NCBI RefSeq assembly: GCF_964340395.1
Contig: NC_135559.1
Location: 9,868,759 to 9,908,758, forward strand
Direction of reading: 5' to 3'
Source: Glandiceps talaboti
Lineage: Eukaryota; Hemichordata; Enteropneusta; Spengelidae
DNA: 40,000 nt
The translations under genes and the position numbers were made by a program. Each line of letters begins with the position of its first letter. Positions within the stretch are counted from its first letter, which is position 1. Below are positions 11,501 through 20,500 of this stretch, in pieces. Under the pieces are notes generated by a model that was not told where the DNA came from, ran no database searches, and saw nothing but the letters and a program-made list of their open reading frames with translations.

Positions 11501-14500
11501 AAAAAGAAAAATGGACGTACAGAGGTGAACCAATTGAAGTAGTTTCATACTACAAATATTTAGGTGTCTTACTTTCTTGCCGTCTCCAGTGGTCTATGGC
11601 TACCACAACCCTGGCGCAACAAGCTAGAAAAGTTTTCTTTAATATTCAAAGAGTAATTAAAAAGACAGGGATGTTATCATTTCACGTTCACTTTAAATTA
11701 TTTGATACTGTTATCGTGCCAATTTTGACTTATGGTTCAGAAATTTGGGGTTATGATTGTTATGAATCTTTAGAAAGAATACACTATCTTGCTTGCCGTT
11801 CTTTTCTCGGAGTATCTAGTAATGCTCCAAACGTTACAGTGTTAGGTGAGTGTGGTAGATACCCTATATATTTGCATACTGCTAAGCGTTGTGTAAAATA
11901 CTGGGCAAAATTACTAAATTTGTCAAAGAAAAGGTATCCCCGTAAATGTTATGATATGCTTTATTCTATCGAATGTTCTGGTGTAAGAACAAGACCAACT
12001 TGGGTTAATAAGGTCAAAAATTTGCTGTATATCGCCAACTTACGTGACGTTTGGGAAAGACAAGAAGTTGGCTGTATTGATAGTTTTGTGAGGTTATTTG
12101 TTGAAAATTTTAAAAGGTATTTGTTCACAAAATGGCAAAGTGAAGTTTGTTCAATGGATAAGTTAGTGACATATAGAGAGTTTAAGACCTCACTAGAGCC
12201 AGAGAAATATTTGTTCATTGTTAAAGTACCTATACACCTCAAGATGTTAGCCCGCTTTCGTTGTTCTACACACTATCTCAGAATAGAGACTGACAGAAAA
12301 CACAATATTGAAAGATGGCAACGCCTTTGTCAGTTATGTCAATCTAATGAGGTTGAAAACGAATACCACTTTCTCCTAATTTGTCCATTTTATGACCATT
12401 ACAGAACAAAATATATTCCGAGAAGATATTTTGAGTTTCCAAGTGAGGCAAACTTTCTTAATTTACTTTTATCCGATAACACTGATTCCATGATACCATT
12501 CAAAGGTTAGCAGCTTATGTTTTCCATGCTATGACATTGCGCAAAGAAGTTTATGAGAGTGAATAATCCTGTAATTATTGTTCTTATGACTGCATGTATG
12601 TTTTCCTGTTTTTGTTATGTATATATTGTATGATTCGTTATTTGGGCCAATGGCCTTGAACTACGAAATAAAGAGACCATTATATATAATAACATGTTAT
12701 ATATTACAAATATATTGCATACACACAGTTTGATGGTAACGCACACAAAATAATAATTCGTGTCTCTGACTTGCTTCATGCTGTGTATACAATTAACAAA
12801 ATGAAGTATCAATATATTTTAGTGATATCTTTGAATTCAATTTCTAATTTGTCAAGATGTTAAATGGTTCACAAGACTGATGAGTACAAACAAAGCGGAA
12901 CGTTTGGAATCCCTATGTGAATTTGTATACAAAGAGAGACGATTACAAGCGAAATGAATGGATGGCTGAATAATTCGGTTAAATTATTCTATGACTTTGA
13001 CTCTGATATATTTGTATATTTCTTTCGTAAATAGGCCGTCGGCCTCGTAAGGTAATAAGCATATAGTTTATTTTTCAACTCAATGATGATGAAACAAATT
13101 TATTGAAGGGAGGTTCAAATATGAAAAGGCATCATTTGCATTTTTGGAATCGTTATCATGAAATTAATATAATAATTAAATGTCGACAGAGTGTTATAGA
13201 AAGTAACATTAATAAAAAGGGCTTATTTCAAATAATAAGTTTCAATGTTACATCAATTAAACTGCAGGAATATAGATTACAATACATACGTACTAAGTAT
13301 ACTATTTTTTTTGCATTTATAGTAATAGAATGTATTGTTGTTATCGTACATTGTATTAGGTCTCCAATGTATGTATACATATAATCTGACTAACGGATAG
13401 AATATTACCATCACTTCACCACATTATCCTGACAATTACCCATCGTATGCAACGTGTGAATGGATTATATATGCTGCATCTCCTATGAGATATATTTATG
13501 TAGCATGGGATGACTTTTGTACCTATGGTTACGATGATTTTGTATGAGTCGGAAATGGTGACATCATTGGCGAAAAGTAGCAATTAACTACCATCATAGT
13601 AGTTTTCAGACGACCGGGTAACTTTTACTCGATCTTTAACAGTGTTTGGATTTCCTTTGTTCCTGATGGCAATCTCGTCAGTCGTGGTTTCAAAGTCATC
13701 TTAAACGACACTGTGGGAAAGTAATACGTCACCTATGACAACTATATTGCATACATTCAGTTTGCATACATTATTCGTAGCTGTAGTAATTGACTGTGTT
13801 CTCTTTATCATCCACAGAATCTGGTGTACAGTGTGCACGTGGGTATATATATAATCTGACTGCTTTGGAGAATATTACCATCACCTCAACAAATTATCCT
13901 AACGGTTATCTACTTGGTGCAACGTGTGAATGGATTATATATGCTGCATCTCCTTTGACATATATTTATGTATCATGGGATGACTTTTGTACCACGGACC
14001 AAGGTTTTGTATCGGTTGGAAATGGTGACATTGTTGGAGAAAACGTAGTCATTAACCGCCACAATGGTTGTAACCGACCACCGGGTAACTTTTACTCGAT
14101 TGGTAACAGTGTTTGGATTTCCTTTGTTTCTGATGGCAATCTCGTCAATCGTGGTTTCAAAGTCAGCTTAAGCGATACTGCGGGTACGTAATAACATGTT
14201 ATATATTACAAATATATTGCATACACACAGTTTGATGGTAACGCACACAAAATAATAATTCGTGTCTCTGACTTGCTTCATGCTGTGTATACAATTAACA
14301 AAATGAAGTATCAATATATTTTAGTGATATCTTTGAATTCAATTTCTAATTTGTCAAGATGTTAAATGGTTCACAAGACTGATGAGTACAAACAAAGCGG
14401 AACGTTTGGAATCCCTATGTGAATTTGTATACAACGAGAGACGATTACAAGCGAAATGAATGGATGGCTGAATAATTCGGTTAAATTATTCTATGACTTT

Positions 14501-17500
14501 GACTCTGATATATTTGTATATTTCTTTCGTAAATAGGCCGTCGGCCTCGTAAGGTAATAAGCATATAGTTTATTTTTCAACTCAATGATGATGAAACAAA
14601 TTTATTGAAGGGAGGTTCAAATATGAAAAGGCATCATTTGCATTTTTGGAATCGTTATCATGAAATTAATATAATAATTAAATGTCGACAGAGTGTTATA
14701 GAAAGTAACATTAATAAAACGGGCTTATTTCAAATAATAAGTTTCAATGTTACGTCAATTAAACTGCAGGAATGTAGATTACATTACAGAAGTACTAAGT
14801 ATACTATTTGTTTTTGCATTTATAGTAATATAATGTATTGTTGTTATCGTACATTGTGTTAGGTCTCCAATGTATGTATATATATAATCTGACTACCGGA
14901 GAGAATATTACCATCACTTCACCACATTATCCTGGCAATTACCCATCGTATGCAACGTGTGAATGGATTATATATGCTGCATCTCCTATGAGATATATTT
15001 ATGTAGCATGGGATGACTTTTGTACCTATGGTTACGATGATTTTGTATGAGTCGGAAATGGTGACATCATTGGCGAAAAGTAGCAATTAACTACCATCAT
15101 AGTTGTTTTCAGACGACCGGGTAACTTTTACTCGATCTTTAACAGTGTTTGGATTTCCTTTGTTCCTGATGGCAATCTCGTCAGTCGTGGTTTCAAAGTC
15201 ATCTTAAACGACACTGTGGGAAAGTAATACGTCACCTATGACAACTATATTGCATACATTCAGTTTGCATACATTATTCGTAGCTGTAGTAATTGACTGT
15301 GTTCTCTTTATCATCCACAGAATCTGGTGTACAGTGTGCACGTGGGTATATATATAATCTGACTGCTTTGGAGAATATTACCATCACCTCAACAAATTAT
15401 CCTAACGGTTATCTACTTGGTGCAACGTGTGAATGGATTATATATGCTGCATCTCCTTTGACATATATTTATGTATCATGGGATGACTTTTGTACCACGG
15501 ACCAAGGTTTTGTATCGGTTGGAAATGGTGACATTGTTGGAGAAAACGTAGTCATTAACCGCCACAATGGTTGTAACCGACCACCGGGTAACTTTTACTC
15601 GATTGGTAACAGTGTTTGGATTTCCTTTGTTTCTGATGGCAATCTCGTCAATCGTGGTTTCAAAGTCAGCTTAAGCGATACTGCGGGTACGTAATAACAT
15701 GTTATATATTACAAATATATTGCATACACACAGTTTGATGGTAACGCACACAAAATAATAATTCGTGTCTCTGACTTGCTTCATGCTGTGTATACAATTA
15801 ACAAAATGAAGTATCAATATATTTTAGTGATATCTTTGAATTCAATTTCTAATTTGTCAAGATGTTAAATGGTTCACAAGACTGATGAGTACAAACAAAG
15901 CGGAACGTTTGGAATCCCTATGTGAATTTGTATACAACGAGAGACGATTACAAGCGAAATGAATGGATGGCTGAATAATTCGGTTAAATTATTCTATGAC
16001 TTTGACTCTGATATATTTGTATATTTCTTTCGTAAATAGGCCGTCGGCCTCGTAAGGTAATAAGCATATAGTTTATTTTTCAACTCAATGATGATGAAAC
16101 AAATTTATTGAAGGGAGGTTCAAATATGAAAAGGCATCATTTGCATTTTTGGAATCGTTATCATGAAATTAATATAATAATTAAATGTCGACAGAGTGTT
16201 ATAGAAAGTAACATTAATAAAACGGGCTTATTTCAAATAATAAGTTTCAATGTTACGTCAATTAAACTGCAGGAATGTAGATTACATTACAGAAGTACTA
16301 AGTATACTATTTGTTTTTGCATTTATAGTAATATAATGTATTGTTGTTATCGTACATTGTGTTAGGTCTCCAATGTATGTATACATATAATCTGACTACC
16401 GGAGAGAATATTACCATCACTTCACCACATTATCCTGGCAATTACCCATCGTATGCAACGTGTGAATGGATTATATATGCTGCATCTCCTATGAGATATA
16501 TTTATGTAGCATGGGATGACTTTTGTACCTATGGTTACGATGATTTTGTATGAGTCGGAAATGGTGACATCATTGGCGAAAAGTAGCAATTAACTACCAT
16601 CATAGTTGTTTTCAGACGACCGGGTAACTTTTACTCGATCTTTAACAGTGTTTGGATTTCCTTTGTTCCTGATGGCAATCTCGTCAGTCGTGGTTTCAAA
16701 GTCATCTTAAACGACACTGTGGGAAAGTAATACGTCACCTATGACAACTATATTGCATACATTCAGTTTGCATACATTATTCGTAGCTGTAGTAATTGAC
16801 TGTGTTCTCTTTATCATCCACAGAATCTGGTGTACAGTGTGCACGTGGGTATATATATAATCTGACTGCTTTGGAGAATATTACCATCACCTCAACAAAT
16901 TATCCTAACGGTTATCTACTTGGTGCAACGTGTGAATGGATTATATATGCTGCATCTCCTTTGACATATATTTATGTATCATGGGATGACTTTTGTACCA
17001 CGGACCAAGGTTTTGTATCGGTTGGAAATGGTGACATTGTTGGAGAAAACGTAGTCATTAACCGCCACAATGGTTGTAACCGACCACCGGGTAACTTTTA
17101 CTCGATTGGTAACAGTGTTTGGATTTCCTTTGTTTCTGATGGCAATCTCGTCAATCGTGGTTTCAAAGTCAGCTTAAGCGATACTGCGGGTACGTAATAA
17201 CATGTTATATATTACAAATATATTGCATACACACAGTTTGATGGTAACGCACACAAAATAATAATTTGTGTCTCTGACTTGCTTCATGTTGTGTATACAA
17301 TTAACAAAATGAAGTATCAATATATTTTAGTGATATCTTTAAGTTGAGTTTCTAATTTGTCAAGATGTTAAATGGTTCACAAGACTGATGAGTACAAACA
17401 AAGCGGAACGTTTGGAATCCCTATGTGAATGCATATATAAAGACAGTCGATTACAAGCGAAATGAATGGATGGCTGAATAATTCGGTTAAATTATTCTAT

Positions 17501-20500
17501 GACTTTGACTTTGATATATTTGTATATTTCTTTCGTAAATAGGCCGCCGGCCTCGTAAGGTAATAAGCATATAGTTTATTTTTCAACTCAATGATGATGA
17601 AACAAATTTATTGAAGGGAGGTTCAAATATGAAAAGGCATCATTTGCATTTTTGGAATCGTTATCATGAAATTAATATAATAATTAAATGTCGACAGAGT
17701 GTTATAGAAAGTAACATTAATAAAACGGGCTTATTTCAAATAATAAGTTTCAATGTTACGTCAATTAAACTGCAGGAATGTAGATTACATTACAGAAGTA
17801 CTAAGTATACTATTTGTTTTTGCATTTATAGTAATATAATGTATTGTTGTTATCGTACATTGTGTTAGGTCTCCAATGTAGGTATACATATAATCTGACT
17901 AACGGAGAGAATATTACCATCACTTCACCACATTATCCTGACAATTACCCATCGTATGCAATGTGTGAATGGATTATATATGCTGCATCTCCTATGAGAT
18001 ATATTTATGTAGCATGGGATGACTTTTGTACCTATGGTTACGATGATTTTGTATGAGTCGGAAATGGTGACATCATTGGCGAAAAGTAGCAATTAACTAC
18101 CATCATAGTTGTTTTCAGACGACCGGGTAACTTTTACTCGATCTTTAACAGTGTTTGGATTTCCTTTGTTCCTGATGGCAATCTCGTCAGTCGTGGTTTC
18201 AAAGTCATCTTAAACGACACTGTGGGAAAGTAATACGTCACCTATGACAACTATATTGCATGCATTCAGTTTGCATACATTATTCGTAGCTGTAGTAATT
18301 GACTGTGTTCTCTTTATCATCCACAGAATCTGGTGTACAGTGTGCACGTGGGTATATATATAATCTGACTACTTTGGAGAATATTACCATCACCTCAACA
18401 AATTATCCTAACGTTTATCTACTTGGTGCAACGTGTGAATGGATTATATATGCTGCATCTCCTTTGACATATATTTATGTATCATGGGATGACTTTTGTA
18501 CCACGGACCAAGGTTTTGTATCGGTTGGAAATGGTGACATAATTGGAGAAAACGTAGTCATTAACCGCCACAATGGTTGTACCCGACCACCGGGTAACTT
18601 TTACTCGATTGATAACAGCGTTTGGATTTCCTTTGTTTCTGATGGCAATCTCGTCAATCGTGGTTTTAAGGTCAGCTTAAACGATACTGCGGGTAAGTGA
18701 TAATATGTCATTTGTGACAACTATATTGTATACACACAGTTTGATGGTAACGCACACAAAATAAAAATTCGTGTCTCTGACTTGCTTCATATTGTGTATA
18801 GAATTAACAGTGTCAATATATTTTAGTGATATCTTTAAGTTGAGTTTCTAATTTGCCGAGATGTTAAATGGTTCACAAGACTGATGAGTACAAACAAAGC
18901 GGAACGTTTGGAATCCCTATGTGAATGCATATATAAAGACAGTCGATTACAAGCGAAATGAATGGATGGCTGAATAATTCGGTTAAATTATTCTATGATT
19001 TTGACTTTGATATATTTGTATATTTCTTTCGTAAATAGGCCGCCGGCCTCGTAAGGTAATAAGCATATAGTTTATTTTTCAACTCAATGATGATGAAACA
19101 AATTTATTGAAGGGAGGTTCAAATATGAAAAGGCATCATTTGCATTTTTGGAATCGTTATCATGAAATTAATATAATAATTAAATGTCGACAGAGTGTTA
19201 TAGAAAGTAACATTAATAAAACGGGCTTATTTCAAATAATAAGTTTCAATGTTACGTCAATTAAACTGCAGGAATGTAGATTGCATTACATAAGTATTAA
19301 GTATACTATTTGTTTTTGCATTTATAGTAATAGAATGTATTGTTGTTATCGTACATTGTGTTAGGTCTCCAATGTATGTATACATATAATCTGACTAACG
19401 GAGAGAATATTACCATCACTTCACCACATTATCCTGGCAATTACCCATCGTATGCAATGTGTGAATGGATTATATATGCTGCATCTCCTATGAGATATAT
19501 TTATGTATCATGGGCTGACTTCTGTACAGCATACAGAGGTTTTGTATCGGTCGGAAATGGTGATATTGTTGGCGAAAAAGAGTAATTTCACACTATTATA
19601 GTTGTTCCAGACGACCGGGTAACTTTTACTCGGTCGGTAACAGTGTTTGGATTTCCTTTGTTCCTGATAGCAATGTCGTCAATCGTGGTTTTCAGGTCAG
19701 CTTAAACTATACCGCGAGTAAGTAGAACGTCATTTGTGACAACTATAATTATTGCATACCTATGTTTGGTGATAAGTCACAGAAAATAATAAGCTGTGCT
19801 CCTGACTTGTTTCATGTTGCATATAGAATTATCAAAATGTAGTATCCATATATTTTGGTGATATCTTTGAATTCAGTTCATAACTTGCCATAATGTTAAA
19901 TAGTTCACAAGCCTGACAAGTTCAAACAAAGCGGAACGTTTGGAATCCTTATGTGAATTTGTGTACAAAAGGAGTCGATTGCAGGCGAAATAGTGAATGG
20001 ATGACTAAATAATTCGGTTAAATTATCCTATGTGACTTGGACTTTGATATATTGTATATTTCTTTCGTATATGGGCCGCCGACCTCAAAATGTATTTCAT
20101 TTTTAAACTCTATGATGATGAAACAAGTGATTGAAGGGAGGTTCAAATATGAAAAGGTATTACTTTACATTTTTTGTAATCGTTATCATGGAATTAATAT
20201 TAAATATCGACACATAGTATCATAGAAAGAATACTACTGTAAGATTAAAAATTAGATAAATTCTAATAATAAAATAGGGGTTATTGGAAACAATATGTTT
20301 TAATTTTATGTATATTAAATTTTAAGAATGTTTGTAACTAGATTACATTACATACGTACAAAGTATAGTCATTTTTCTTCGCATCTATAGTGATTGAATA
20401 CTGTCTTATTATCATACATAGTGCCAGGTCTCCAATGTAGGTATACATATGATCTGACTACTGGAGAGAATATTACCATCACCTCACCAAATTATCCTGA

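Larger units (their letters stand above)
13790..18298 (+). repeat. three near-identical 1,503-bp units
   Basis: Units 13790-15292, 15293-16795 and 16796-18298 each hold a B exon, intron, a dead A exon and the next intron. The B exons look identical at the DNA level and the introns differ at few positions. A fourth, 1,496-bp-spaced relative starts at 18299. The preceding unit (10575-13789) has the same size once the 1,719-bp LINE plus duplicated target is subtracted. Part of the intron in the third unit (about 17,270-17,560) matches the 18,299 unit better than its left neighbours, so the units exchange sequence. Confidence 0.95.

Noticed and set aside
11961-12242. 93-codon minus-strand open frame within the LINE
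   Set aside because: It is the antisense shadow of the reverse-transcriptase frame.
13545-13547. The shared in-frame TGA in A exons as a selenocysteine codon
   Set aside because: The same copies also have a frameshift and lack a donor, related copies have TCA, TCG or GGA at the site, and no SECIS-like element was seen. It is a nonsense mutation.
14605-14862. Repeated 85-codon open frame (also at 16108, 17611, 19107)
   Set aside because: It is conserved only because it lies in the intron of the duplicated unit. Older relatives at 13103, 20037 and 22630 are changed in length or broken, and it has no domain.
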